Made by a program: the position numbers and the translations under genes | Part shown: piece after piece, positions 32,001 through 42,610 of the stretch | Position numbering within the stretch: position 1 is the stretch's first letter | Layout of the letters: every line of letters starts with the position of its first letter | Source: Fonsecaea monophora | Taxonomy: Eukaryota; Ascomycota; Eurotiomycetes; Chaetothyriales; Herpotrichiellaceae | Direction: 5' to 3' | Assembly: GCF_001642475.1 (NCBI RefSeq) | Contig: NW_019174023.1 | Location: forward strand, 1 to 64,000 | Length of the DNA: 64,000 nucleotides | Notes under the pieces: model-generated | What the model was told of the DNA's origin: nothing | Seen by the model: the letters and a program-made list of their open reading frames with translations, nothing else | Databases searched by the model: none

Positions 32001-33308
32001 ATGGCCCCAGAGGCCGAGCCCAAACCCGACCCGTCTGCTCCTCGAGCGCCTCAGGCCGAGCCTCACGACCTGAACTGCCTCACGATCTCTGAGCTGGAAG
32101 CCCTAGCCTACGAGCGCATGGACAAGCAGACACGAGACTATTACAATGAAGGCGCCGACTGTGGGAGCACCCTGTCCGAGAACATCTCGGCCTACGGAAA
32201 ATACCGCATCCGTCCAAGGGTATTGCGAGACATCTCCCAGATCGATACGACAGTGCAGGTATTCGGACACAAAAGTAGCACGGCTTTCGGCGTCGCACCG
32301 ACGGCGATGCAACGGTTGGCACATTCCGATGGAGAAATCGCGACGGCACGAGCATGTCGCTCTCGTGGAGTTGTCATGGGCCTCTCGTCCTTTTCGACCA
32401 GCACTCTCGAAGACGTCGCCCAAGCTTGCGGGGACAACCCCCACGTCCTACAACTATACCTGTTCGAAGAGCGCGAGCACTCCCTAAAGCTCATAGACCG
32501 CGCCAAGAAGGCAGGGTACAAGGCCGTGCTATTGACAGTCGACACGCCGATGCTCGGTCGCCGCAATCTCGAAATAAGGAATCAATTCAAACTGCCCGCC
32601 CACCTATCCATCGCCAATTTCGCGGAACAGGACGACGACACCGACACAGCGGTGGGCAAGGAGCACAGCAGGACCACAACCGCCACGGACGAGAAGAAAA
32701 CCCCGTCGTCTCGCCGGCCGAAAATGCCACGCCAACGCCGCCCAAGCACGGCAGGCTACCACGACGGCCAGCGACGTGTCCCGCCGAGCGGCCCCATAAC
32801 GTTCCACACACACGCGGCAAATCCGACGCTATCGTGGGACGAGTCCATCCCGTGGCTGAAAGACGTGTGTGGTCCGGAGATGGAAGTCTGGGTCAAAGGG
32901 ATCGCGACGGCCGAGGATGCCGAGCTCGCCGTGCGCCACGGATGCGACGGTATCGTCGTCTCGAACCACGGTGGCCGACAACTCAACGGCGCGCTCGCCA
33001 CCCTCGACGCGCTCCCGGAGGTGGTGGCCGCCGTCAGAAAGCGCGTCCCCGTCCACGTCGACGGCGGGATCCGCCACGGCACCGACATCTTCAAGGCACT
33101 CGCCCTAGGCGCCAACTTCTGCTGGGTCGGCCGGCCCATCCTCTGGGGATTGGCGTACAAAGGACAGGAAGGCGTGGACCTCTGTCTGAGATTGCTGAGC
33201 GACGAGTTTCGCCTGTGCATGGGCTTGGCCGGCGTCACCAGGGTCGCGGACATTACGAGAGACTACCTCTGCAGAATCGACCGGGATGGGTTTACGAGTC
33301 GATTGTGA
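32001..33308 (+). CDS. FMN-dependent (S)-2-hydroxyacid oxidase, peroxisomal (glycolate/lactate oxidase family)
   Basis: Oxidises an (S)-2-hydroxyacid such as glycolate or lactate to the keto acid with hydrogen peroxide formation. 435 aa, single exon. Active-site candidates: Tyr48 (DYYNEGA), Tyr153 (LQLYLF), Arg188 (LGRRN), Lys299 (WVKGI), His323 and Arg326 (SNHGGRQL). The FMN phosphate site is HVDGGIRHGTDIFKALALGA. The protein ends in SRL, a canonical type 1 peroxisomal targeting signal. Residues about 207-272 form a long Arg/Thr/Pro-rich insert in the loop that closes the active site. The true ATG is 32001; the frame extends further upstream only through non-ATG codons. No cytochrome b5 domain, so it is not a flavocytochrome b2. 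Confidence 0.92.
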   Translation: MAPEAEPKPDPSAPRAPQAEPHDLNCLTISELEALAYERMDKQTRDYYNEGADCGSTLSENISAYGKYRIRPRVLRDISQIDTTVQVFGHKSSTAFGVAPTAMQRLAHSDGEIATARACRSRGVVMGLSSFSTSTLEDVAQACGDNPHVLQLYLFEEREHSLKLIDRAKKAGYKAVLLTVDTPMLGRRNLEIRNQFKLPAHLSIANFAEQDDDTDTAVGKEHSRTTTATDEKKTPSSRRPKMPRQRRPSTAGYHDGQRRVPPSGPITFHTHAANPTLSWDESIPWLKDVCGPEMEVWVKGIATAEDAELAVRHGCDGIVVSNHGGRQLNGALATLDALPEVVAAVRKRVPVHVDGGIRHGTDIFKALALGANFCWVGRPILWGLAYKGQEGVDLCLRLLSDEFRLCMGLAGVTRVADITRDYLCRIDRDGFTSRL

Positions 33309-34216
33309 AACCTGGGCACGAATCACACGAATTGGCGGTGAAGAATGGTGAGGGAGAGAGGTTTCCCGAGCAGGTATCTGCGAGTTCATTCGGGAGCGAG
33401 CTCTACTGTCCCGACGACCTGGGTGGCATTCGCCCTTCTCGGCTCTCCCAGCAAACACCGTGATTGTCACATGAAAAACAACGTGAGATTTGCATGAGGG
33501 AAATCCCTAAAGGATGGGAATATCCGAAAGGAGAGAGGGGCTTCGCCATGTCATAATATGTCCATGTCAGCCGCATTAGCCATGATAACCAAATCCTAAT
33601 CCTCATTATTTTGGGCAATTTTTGCATAAAGCTCTGCCGCCAGCGCTTGTTCTTTCTGCACCGCTTGTTCCCGTAGAGCTAGCTGTCTGTGTTTTTCTGT
33701 CTGCCTGTCTGTGTGTGTCTGTATTGCTGTAATTCTAGGGGCACATACATACATGTCTTGGAAAGAATCTCCTTTCCTCTGATACTCATCTTTGTTGATT
33801 TTGTGTGAATCTTGCCCGTCTCGCCGTTTACCAATGGTGAATCAATTGCAGCCACCCATCATTTTTTCTTTCTTCGTCTTTGTTGCTCGGTCTTCGATCA
33901 GGGGTATCATTGATTCCACATCGCATGTTTTCTTTGCGCCAGGTTGTTCAAAGCACCCCCCAACTCCGTGTGGCTTCACAAACTCACACAATTGTCCACG
34001 CGTCCTAAGCGTGAGGAATAGAATGTAGAGGAGTCAATATTGTCCTGGAAGTCAAGGTAATATCTTGTCTAGGTTAATCAGGACTATAGAAGTCATCATG
34101 AGGGTTTTGATAAATTCTGTTCGAGAATCAGGGTGATGCCAAACCCAATATCAGAGAAAAATATCATACCTGGATGGACGTTGCATTGATAAAAGCCACG
34201 ACGGGCGCCGAGTCGC
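33309..34216. other. Intergenic region between convergent genes
   Basis: 0.9 kb with TCTG/TGTG simple repeats at about 33684-33724. No gene supported. Confidence 0.5.
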
Positions 34217-35698
34217 CTACCAATCTTCAATCCTTGGTGCCACAAACTTGACCGAGCCATTGTCATTGTACCCTTGTGTGCCCAGGAGTCCGCCGGTGAG
34301 TTCCCGCATAACCTGGTTGAAGTTGGTACTGTTGCGGATGTCGCAGCGCTTGCTTGCAGAAGAGGTATGGGCCACCCAAGCCGCGGTGGTTGTAAACCTC
34401 TTCAAGCACGAGGGGCAGGTGACTTGGCCGCCAATGTGCGCCGAGGACAGAAGATGTGCTTTGAAATCAGCAGGTGTCTTGAACTGACGCTTACATTTGG
34501 TGCTGGGACAAGAATACGCTTGTCCGATGGAATCCCAGTACTTTTCAATCTCCAGCCCATTGCTCGTCGACACGATAGAGTGAGCGGGCATTCGGACGAT
34601 GTGTTGGAGAGGAGCGCCTGAGTTCGGCCGCACCTTGTAGGCTGGCGGGACTTTGTCAAGCGTTCCAGAGGATGATGCCTTTCTGTCGTACCATGAGCCA
34701 ACTTCACTAGAGTCGTCGGTCGGCGGTTCAGCCGTGGTAGCAACCGAATTTAGCCACCCTCTGACCAGTCCGGATTGGGTATCCTCTTTTGATGTGCCGA
34801 CATCTTGTTGCGTGCTCCATGTGGGTTGGGAGATGTGCAACTTCGATATGGCTTCCGCGGCACAGTTATCGAGATCCCCAAGATCCCTTGTGACCTTGAC
34901 ACCGTGGTTGGACTGCTGTGGAGCGGCACCGGCATTGACTGCCTTCGAGTTTGCAGCCTCCGAGAGTGACGGGAAGTGCTCGTGTGACGCGGTCGAGATC
35001 GGTCCACCGAGGGCGTTGCTGAGCGATCGACCTGCTTCATAACTCGCCATGTCCGCTAGAAGATCAGGCCGACTGTTGTTGGTGCCAGAACTCGTCTGGT
35101 TCCAGGTAGGTGGGTTGATAGCAAATGGATCCGTCTCTGCCTCCCACGCATCTTTCTGGATCTGACGTTCGGCTCGCTGCATCTGGAAATCCTGGAGTCT
35201 GATGACTTCACACTCATCTTTCTCGATATGTTGCATCAGCTCCGATGCCGACCTGCACTTCTGTCCACACCCAGCACACTCCATGCTCTGCGAGGAACGA
35301 TGGTACTGCCGGCCCTCGTCAGCCACTGTTCAACTCGTATCTGAGAGCTGTACTTACAGTTTCTATATGAGCATCCCTGGCAATTGTACTCTTGAACTGT
35401 TTGGGTCAGCCTAGTCGATATTTTTCTTCCTGCATTTTGTTCCATACCTCGCATGCGCAGACCGGGCAGCAGACTGTGATATCGTCAGTGACTAACGGCA
35501 TGGGGCGAACAGAGGACAAGCCAACTCACTGTGGGCTGGGCTTCCGAGCTGATGGATGAAGAGGAACATGTCATTAGCACAGTCCACATCACAGAGCTTG
35601 CAGTACGAGTGTCTCGGATCTTTTTCCTTGTGCCGTAACATGGCCTTGCGGCTGTCAAAGTGTTTGAAGCAATCTTCAAAGGTGCATTTGATCTTCAT
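34217..35698 (-). CDS. C2H2 zinc-finger protein
   Basis: 440 aa in four exons: 35698-35530, 35473-35448, 35396-35358, 35305-34217. The N-terminal exons encode an array of C2H2-like fingers: CTFEDCFKHFDSRKAMLRH, CKLCDVDCANDMFLFIHQ, CCPVCACEFKS (to HIETYH), and CAGCGQKCRSASELMQH. A long Ser/Thr/Asn-rich linker with no fold follows. The C-terminal pair is CPSTKCKRQFKTPADFKAH and CPSCLKRFTTTAAWVAH. Splitting fingers across 26- and 39-bp exons is well supported because each junction restores Cys/His spacing. Likely nuclear, nucleic-acid binding. Targets unknown. I recall similar proteins widely in Pezizomycotina without a named function. Confidence 0.85.
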
Positions 35699-36352
35699 GA
35701 TTGAGGTTGCCGTGCCAGGGAATCACCAGCCGACTGGGTGAGTGAGTAGTGAGACGCAGGGCCACAGCGAGAGTGTCCGATTTCGAGCTTGTGATCACAG
35801 AAGCAAAGGAAGAGAGAGGGTTGAGTGAAGAAGGACAGAATGGAACAAACCAGAAGCCAGAAGGTATTTATATGGAAGAGGTTGATGGCAAGGGACGGGA
35901 AAGTGAAAGAGAGCAAGCGGGGAAGAGAGCAAGCAAGTTCCCGATGGCTGCTGGCAAGTTCAATGTGGGCATCCAGTAAGGTGAATCTATCCTTCTGGTC
36001 TTAGGCACTTGCCTGCGTCTTGCCAACAAGCGGTGGTGCTGCTTTGTCTACATCGCACTCATCTACCAAAAAAAAAGGCGTGACAAGTGAGAAAGGGTCT
36101 ACAGCATCACTGAGGGCCTTGTTGTGCTTGTCTGTGGTGACAGGTTCATAAGACGCGCACTTGCTTCGCCGGATTCTTCCCCACCATAAATTTACGGTCA
36201 AGTACAGATTGTCCCTGCGTAGCCCCTTTCTGGAGAGTGGTGGTAAATAATGTTGTGGTTCATTCATTCATTCATTCATTCATTCAGCCAGTCGTAACTC
36301 TGTCACACAGAGTATCCAAATTGAGTGACATCTAGTGGTAAAGCTTGCCCGT
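35699..36352. other. Intergenic region
   Basis: Promoter of the zinc-finger gene and 3' flank of the phospholipase D gene. Contains a (CATT)6 microsatellite at 36261-36284. No gene supported. Confidence 0.5.
36261..36284. repeat. (CATT)6 microsatellite
   Basis: Six perfect tetranucleotide copies in the 3' flank of the phospholipase D gene. Confidence 0.85.
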
Positions 36353-39300
36353 TCATGTATAGACTTCTTCAGTCAGCGCATTCAAAGTCAGCCCTTCCTT
36401 AGCAATGTCCTCATCTGTGATTCGAATCAGTACACATCCAAAACAACATAGGGTATGCCACTCACTCTGAAGAAAACATAATGGCATCTCCACAAGAGTA
36501 CCCTTGACCTGACTTAGCAGTTCCTTCAGCTCCTGCACTCCCCTAGGGAAGTCAGCCCGGACTACATGGCCATACTCCACCCGGGGTGGCAATTTGCTGG
36601 GTTTCCCTTGAGCTTCAGCATCGGCGCGCCGGTAGAAGAACTCATAGAACTCCTTGTAATCGGCCCACGTATTCACAAAGTCGTCAGGGACCGCGCGGAA
36701 CGCCTTCCTAAAGACTTCGGTGTTCGTTCTTGCTCGACTGTTCCACAATGCCTGGAAAGTATCGCTGAGAGGATCTGCCACAACATTGTCTTCGGGTGAA
36801 CCCCAATCATACACATTGGGCACCCCGACGGGATCAAAGTTGGGGTCAGGTCTGAAGAAATGTTGTGGTCGGAGCAACCCCAGGTGTTTCCGGACCAGCT
36901 GTCTGCGCAGAGAGGCAGCAAAGCTGTTCGCCTGATATGGCTGGCCACTCATGTAGGATTGGATTGGCGTTGAGTCGTTGATCAGCAGAGCGATTTCACT
37001 ATCGTGTGATCCGAGTTGGCTTCGGTCGTTTAGGTTGGCAGACCCTACAATGACAATTCGATCGTCCGCGATGAGACACTGTGGCCGGTTAGATATCTAA
37101 TAACCCACTTGACTGGCAATATTTACCTTGGAATGGATGTATAGCTCTTCACTAACAAACGCGTCGAGCTCAGCTTCCGGAGGGCCGTCCCAAGGCACCG
37201 TGCGTATATCTTGGCCGCCGAGCATGTAGCATTCCGCCACACTGTCCCACCGACCACTTCCTGGAGTGGTCATTTGCTGTGCCGTGGTCTGGTACTGCTG
37301 GTATTGCGGGGCTTGAGATAGTTGAGTGGTCCCCGTTTTCTCACCATATTGTCCATAGCCTGCTCCCACAGCATCATCGTGTTGTTTCCGGGCGTCTTCG
37401 TATCTGACTCCGCTTTGCTGTTCGACTTGCTGCATGACATTGCCACAATTGATTCGGTCGTAGTTCCGGAGGTTGTAGAATCGAATATAATCCATGGGGT
37501 TGAAACCAGCCTGCGCAATCTTTTCCATGATACTGTGTCCACCACGATTAATGCTGTTATACTGGAACTCCATGATTGCTCGAGTGGCGAGTGAAGAATC
37601 GTCCCGCAGGTCGCCTGCAAATGCTGGCACCGCCGGAATGACCACAATAATTTTGTACTTTTCGTTATTCCTGGCTGCTCGAATGATTCGTTCAACGATA
37701 GCCTGGCCGATCAGATTCTTGACGGGTTTCTGTTGATCGCCGGTGGCGGTGATGAAGAATTGATTTTCAATGTAGACAAAATGCTGACTGTTCCGAATCA
37801 CATCGATGTATGCATTCTGGATAGATTGCTCGAGGGGAGTTCCATTGCTCCACGTTGTACAGCTCCGAAGGACTTGACAGGTCATGACGGGTCGTGGCTG
37901 GTTATATGGGCGCCCATAGGAGTCAGTACCACCAAGGTATTTGCCTTGAAGTTGGTGTGCTTTATCCCCAAGTCCACTTGAAACAACAGTGCCAATCGAC
38001 GAGAGTTGCTGGCCCAAAAGTTTGCCCTCGGTTTTGTATTGGTCAAATCTGCCTCGGATGCCTCTTTCAGACTCGCTACCCTGTCCGTAATCACCGAAGC
38101 CTCTGCTCAACTCTTGCCCATATTCATCAAAACCACGAGCTTGTCCTGCATCGGTCTGCTGGTAAGCTTGATAGGATTGGTGCTGGTACGATGGTGGTGG
38201 CGATTGCTGCGACGAAAGTTCCGTCGGGCCTTGGTGATAGGGAGCATAAGCAGGCTCTGCACTGGGCGGTGGCGGATATCCTGGATAGGTCTGAGTCGGT
38301 CCGGTTGATGTTTGGGGAGGTGGTCCAGGAGGTGGAGGAGGGAAACTCTGTGGAAAAGCCTGGGTCGGTGGTTGTTGATAGCTCGCCCCAGTGTTCACTG
38401 GTTGCTGAACTGAGGGTACTTGCGGTGGGGGACTGGAGACTTGGCCGTAAGTACCTGTGGCTGGTTGTGGAGTTGCCTGTGGTGGAGGGCTGTACACTTG
38501 ACTGTAGGGGTCAGAAGAAGCTGGATGCGATGCCTGCGAGGGAGGGGGGGAAGTCTGGCTGTAGACCCCAGCGGAAGTCTGCGATGGTGCTTGTGGCGGA
38601 GGTGGAGGCACCTGGCCGTAGGTACCTGTAGAGGTCTGAGGCGGAGCTTGGATTGGATTCGGCGGTTGAACTCCTTGGCCAACAGAGGGGGTGGTTTGAC
38701 CATACTGTCCCTGCGAAGGCTGCTGGTGAACTTGTGTGCCCGAGATAGAAGCAATTGCCGCACCACCATATGCACCGGTGTCTGTTCCCGCTTGGCTTTG
38801 GTATTGGCCTGGCGTTGGTGTGTGTGGCCTGCCGGTTGTATGCCACGCCGGTTCCGTATATGGTTGACTTCCAGGAGGTGGGGCAAATCCACCAACCGTG
38901 GCAGGAGGTTGGGGTTGCCCTTGAGACTGTGGACGTGGTTGAGGTCGCTGACCTGGACCAGTCGGTGGGTGAGGGAAATCGTCAAGTAGTCTGTAGTAGC
39001 GTTGGTCTTTGCGGACATTGTATTTCTCATCGAAGATGAAGTTCCAACGATCGACGAAGTGGTGGCGAAGGTCCTGGACGCTGGCTCCTTGCAGGCAAAT
39101 GGCAATATCCGACCATCCCATCCTCGAGCTCTTGGTCCTGTCGAGCTTGTTTTGGAACGGTTGTGCAACATCGCTGAAGTCCATGACTCTAGCGTTGTTG
39201 TAGTCCTGGCCAGGAAAGATGATATCGTTGATGTTCGAAGGATGTGCATCAGCGATTGAGTGCTGATTTGTATCCCATCTACCGAAACAGAGATCCAGGC

Positions 39301-40333
39301 CGCCCATGAACGCAATCCTGTCGTCAATCAAGCACAACTTCTCATGATGAGCCCAGTAGAGAACGACATCGTCCGTCACGCCATAAATTCCCTTGAGAGT
39401 ATCTGCTCCAAGCTTAGAAATACCTGCAGCATCAAGCTTTAGAGCTTGGAGAGACGATATCAGGGACGATTGAGCAGTTTGAGCATCTGGGAGATGATCT
39501 GGGTGACGAAAGACTGCGATATTGGGATGTAGCTTCTCCAGTTCGTGTTTCGTATGTGCGGACGAAAGAGTCAAAGCTTGGGTGACCTCTTTATATACGA
39601 TCACTTTGACCTTGACGCCGCGTTGTGCTGCCCGCTGCAGTGTTCGATCCAGCCTCCACTGTTCATTCTGAGTGGGTGGCCGACGAAGGTACAACTCAGG
39701 AGATAGCCACCAATCCAGGATCCAAATCGAGTGCTTTGCTCCTTCGAGTGCTTGACTAACTGCCCAGAAATAGCCACATCCATCGACATACCACTTGACA
39801 TCATTACCCGGCTTCTCTGAAGCGAAGCTGTCGTAGCGGTTTGGACCTGGCGGTATGCCTTGCGGAACTGCCACACCAGGGTAACCTGCGTAACTGGCCT
39901 GTCCTGGGGGCGCCGGCCCATATTGCGAAGGGGGTCGATTGCCAGACCCTAACAAGTTTGTGACATCTGAGCCGATGCTATGAAGAGTACTATGCAACCC
40001 ATCAAAGAGCTTCGACGTCAAATCAGGCCGACCTTGGGGTTGTTGAGTAGGCGGGCCTCCGGGGTAGGCAGATTGACCGACCTGGGGATATCCTGTACTA
40101 GGACCTTGTTGCCCATAATACTGCTGGTTTGAGCCGGAGCCGGAGGCCGAGTAGCCATAATTCTGCGAAGAAGAACCACCGGTCTTGTACTTGTCGAGCT
40201 CGGATTTGAACTTTTTGAATGTGTCTCCCAGCATTGATCGATCAGTGCCATCTTGTCCACCCCTCCCGCGAGACTGAGAGTAGTCGTCTCCGTATGCGAG
40301 GCCGTCGTCATCCGGTCGATTTTGGTAGGACAT
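36353..40333 (-). CDS. Phospholipase D with a large disordered insert
   Basis: Hydrolyses phosphatidylcholine-type lipids to phosphatidic acid. 1293 aa in three exons: 40333-37127, 37078-36466, 36414-36353. Two HKD motifs: HHEKLCLIDDR at about residues 329-339, and YIHSKCLIADDR created at the first splice junction near residue 1069. An IYIENQFFI-type segment precedes HKD2 (HFVYIENQFFITATGD). There are no PX or PH domains, unlike yeast Spo14. The N-terminal 170 residues are Gly/Ser/Gln/Tyr-rich, and residues about 451-810 form a Pro/Gln/Tyr/Ser-rich linker with degenerate repeats of the type TGTYGQV..PPPQ between the catalytic halves. Introns: GTAAAT...CACAG and GTGAGT...TCACAG. Confidence 0.93.
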
Positions 40334-41225
40334 GGTAACTAGTCTTGTGTACTTTTACCCGGCACTCGACTCCAAAAGGTGGGAGAGGGAGGAGGTCACA
40401 AATGGCGACCACAGGACTGCACTCAAGACTTGGGAACGCTAGGGGTATCCAGCGGTGAACTCAAACGCGCTGCATTGTCATGGAGGAATTCGTTTCAGTC
40501 AGGGCGAGTGACTGAAGTTTCAGCTGATTCATGCCGTGTCAAGCAAGTGAAGCACATGCCAAGCTGGATTTGAGGGCGCCGGGTTCCCTGGGTGCATGGT
40601 AGAAGCCCAACCAGGCTGCAGTCAGCGTCCTCGCGACAACTCTCCACATCACCGTGGCCCCAATAAGAAACTGGTTTAAGAGCTGCTGCGCCTCATGGCC
40701 CCGCGAAAGCAAAACACCCCTGACAAAGCTGCCCCTCGCTACAGATGGCAGTTGAAAGATGCTGCTTCTGGGAGCACCAGGCTATTTCCTCCTCGATTCA
40801 CAGACTCGCGTCCTTCGCATTGGTACAGACACACCCCGAATGTAGCCACATGTCGAATTCTCTCTGCTCTCTTTCAGCGACCCTGCAACGCCTGGAAACG
40901 CTAGGCGTGATGTACCTTCTCGGACCAGCGGTGATGCTAAACCGCGCAATGAGATGACGGCAATTCTCCCGGATGATGGTTGATGCGGGGAGGGCAGCTT
41001 CAAAGCCCCTCTACCAAGCAGAAATACAAGTATTGACCAGTGCACATCTCCACAAGAGTCTTTTGTGGATTGGCTATTTAACTGCAGTGACCTTTGCATC
41101 TCATTATGTCTCTGCCTCTGCGTCCTCTACAACGTCTCACTTCCACAGCTTTCAGGTCAAGGCCGAGCATTGTGTTGCGCCACGTCAGACTGACCCCGTT
41201 GCAATTGACCCGACCAGCCTCCAAC
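40334..41225. promoter_or_regulatory. Divergent promoter between phospholipase D and cyanase
   Basis: A TATA-like TATTTAA lies at 41075-41081. An ATG at 41106 is in frame with cyanase (see findings). No other gene supported. Confidence 0.45.
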
Positions 41226-41809
41226 ATGTCTCTCGCAACTCTGGATGTGAGCTTTTATACCCCAAGGCCAAACGTAGGATGAAAACTGACATAACAAGGT
41301 GTCGCAACATCCAAACCTCCCCAAGTCCTCTGTAACTTTGTTCGAAGCGAAGGCGCAAAAGAAGGTGACTTTTGAAACGATTGGCAAGGAAATTGGCCGA
41401 GATGAGGTCGCGGTGGCGGCTCTGTTCTATGGACAAGCAAAGGCATCCCCAGAAGATATCGAGAAGCTCTCGAACTATTTTGGCATTGACCATGCTACCC
41501 TTGAGGCACAATTGAGCGGGTTCCCAGACCGCGGAAAGAGCGTGGAGATGCCTCCAAAGGAACCGCTGATCTACCGCCTGTACGAGATTGTGCAGAATTA
41601 TGGATATGCATATAAAGCAGTTCTGAACGAGAAGTTTGGCGACGGGATCATGAGCGCAATATCTTTCTCCACTCACGTTGAAAAAGAGGTTGACAAGGAT
41701 GGCGTTACATGGGTAAGATTGATCTCGCACTTTACTCTAGCTCTGGGCTGACTCGACCAAGGCGAAAATTACCCTTCGAGGCAAGTGGCTTCCATTCACT
41801 CGCTTTTAG
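41226..41809 (+). CDS. cyn1: Cyanate hydratase (cyanase)
   Basis: Converts cyanate and bicarbonate to ammonia and carbon dioxide. 160 aa in three exons: 41226-41246, 41299-41712, 41762-41809. It starts MSLATLD, the usual fungal start, and joins to SQHPNLPKSSVTLFEAKA. The N-terminal helical domain contains VAVAALFYGQAKAS. The catalytic domain holds YRLYEIVQNYGYAYKAVLNEKFGDGIMSAISF, with Arg, Glu and Ser at the expected active-site places. Intron 2 (GTAAGA...CCAAG) leads to the short last exon AKITLRGKWLPFTRF; homologues usually end KKW, so the tail is slightly divergent. The frame is open upstream to ATG 41106, which would add a 40-residue Arg/Ser/Leu-rich leader. Confidence 0.93.
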
Positions 41810-42300
41810 ACTCGAAATATGTATGGGCAAAGACAAGAACCGACCTGACGCAACTCACAAACCATTGTGAGAGTGGACGAACCCAGACCACGCCAGAAAT
41901 CCACGTCGAGACTCCGTTTGTTCTCCTACTATGCCGGGAATAGCTTGGTTGTGTGTACAGTTCAACATTCCAACGCTTTGTGTGGAAAGAACAATACTAA
42001 GTGAGAACAATATCAAGCCTCGTCCCCTTCTGCTCAGCCTTGCTGCTTGGTCTTTGTGTGGCGGTGATTACCAGCCATCAGCTACCGATTTGGGGTATGA
42101 GAGCGTGATCTCTTTCTGCTTGCTTTCAGTATTTTGGTCTTTATGCAGTATATTAGGTACAGTATTTATATTGCATTTCATTCTGATCAATCTGTCTCTG
42201 CCATACACACGTTCATTCACTTCCAACTACAAGTCACTCCTTTCAGCTCCTCAGAACCTACACAAACAAGCCTCAACACTTACCATCAAACACCATCAGA
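41810..42300. other. Probable promoter and leader of the mini-ORF locus
   Basis: Contains a TATA-like TATTTATA at 42160-42167, followed by a pyrimidine- and CA-rich stretch up to 42300 that reads like a fungal 5' leader. A 151-codon frame (41931-42386) crosses it but has no protein features and overlaps the mini-ORF in another frame. Confidence 0.4.
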
Positions 42301-42336
42301 ATGTCTGCCCAAATGTACAGCTGCGTCGTCCAGTAG
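42301..42336 (+). CDS. Micro-ORF copy 1, 11-residue peptide
   Basis: ATG-to-TAG ORF encoding MSAQMYSCVVQ. The ATG context is CATCAGA before the start. A second ORF 92 bp downstream encodes the identical peptide with different codons (TCT/TCC, GCC/GCT, AGC/TCA, GTC/GTT twice, CAG/CAA); the stop is TAG in both. All eight base differences are synonymous, which argues for translation and selection on the peptide. About 17 bp before each ATG is also similar (ATCAAAYACC-CATCARA). It could be a peptide-dependent uORF or one cistron of a micropeptide transcript. I know no named family with this peptide. Confidence 0.6.
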   Translation: MSAQMYSCVVQ

Positions 42337-42428
42337 ACGGGTGCCATTGCGTTCAATCTTCCCAAACACAGCCCCAAGCTCGATAACGGCAAAAACCCTG
42401 GGTCGCATTCTATCAAATACCCATCAAA

Positions 42429-42464
42429 ATGTCCGCTCAAATGTACTCATGCGTTGTTCAATAG
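42429..42464 (+). CDS. Micro-ORF copy 2, identical 11-residue peptide
   Basis: Second copy of the MSAQMYSCVVQ ORF, with start context CATCAAA and stop TAG. It lies 14 nt before the ATG of a 36-codon ORF, a spacing that would allow reinitiation or make this a classical uORF. Confidence 0.6.
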   Translation: MSAQMYSCVVQ

Positions 42465-42478
42465 CGTGTCCCCTCGCA

Positions 42479-42589
42479 ATGGCGGCGACCAGGGATGTGC
42501 AGGCACCCTCTGACGACATCATCTTCGACATGCCTTCGCGTCGCGGCCACTGGATCCCAACTAAGGAATCACGCTCTCGCCGGGCGTGA
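42479..42589 (+). CDS. Small ORF (36 aa) downstream of the micro-ORF pair
   Basis: Starts MAATRDVQAPSDDIIFDMPS and ends in a basic tail (KESRSRRA) before TGA. The mix of an acidic first half and a basic second half is protein-like. The same frame, after the TGA, stays open for a further 45 codons to TGA at 42725, including an ATG at 42611. It may be the main ORF controlled by the two micro-ORFs, or a spliced first exon (a GTGAGG donor overlaps the TGA). Unrecognised. Confidence 0.4.
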   Translation: MAATRDVQAPSDDIIFDMPSRRGHWIPTKESRSRRA

Positions 42590-42610
42590 GGAGATCGCTT
42601 GCCATCTCCC

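Noticed and set aside
32354..33463. 369-codon Arg/Pro-rich plus-strand frame
   Set aside because: Shadow of the 2-hydroxyacid oxidase in another frame, extending past its stop without any protein features.
38395..39327. 310-codon minus-strand frame in the phospholipase D gene
   Set aside because: Alternate frame of the Pro/Gln-rich linker; repetitive codons keep it open.
41931..42386. 151-codon frame from an ATG before the mini-ORFs
   Set aside because: It crosses a TATA-like element and leader-like sequence, has no domain, and conflicts with the mini-ORF frame where codon-level conservation is seen.
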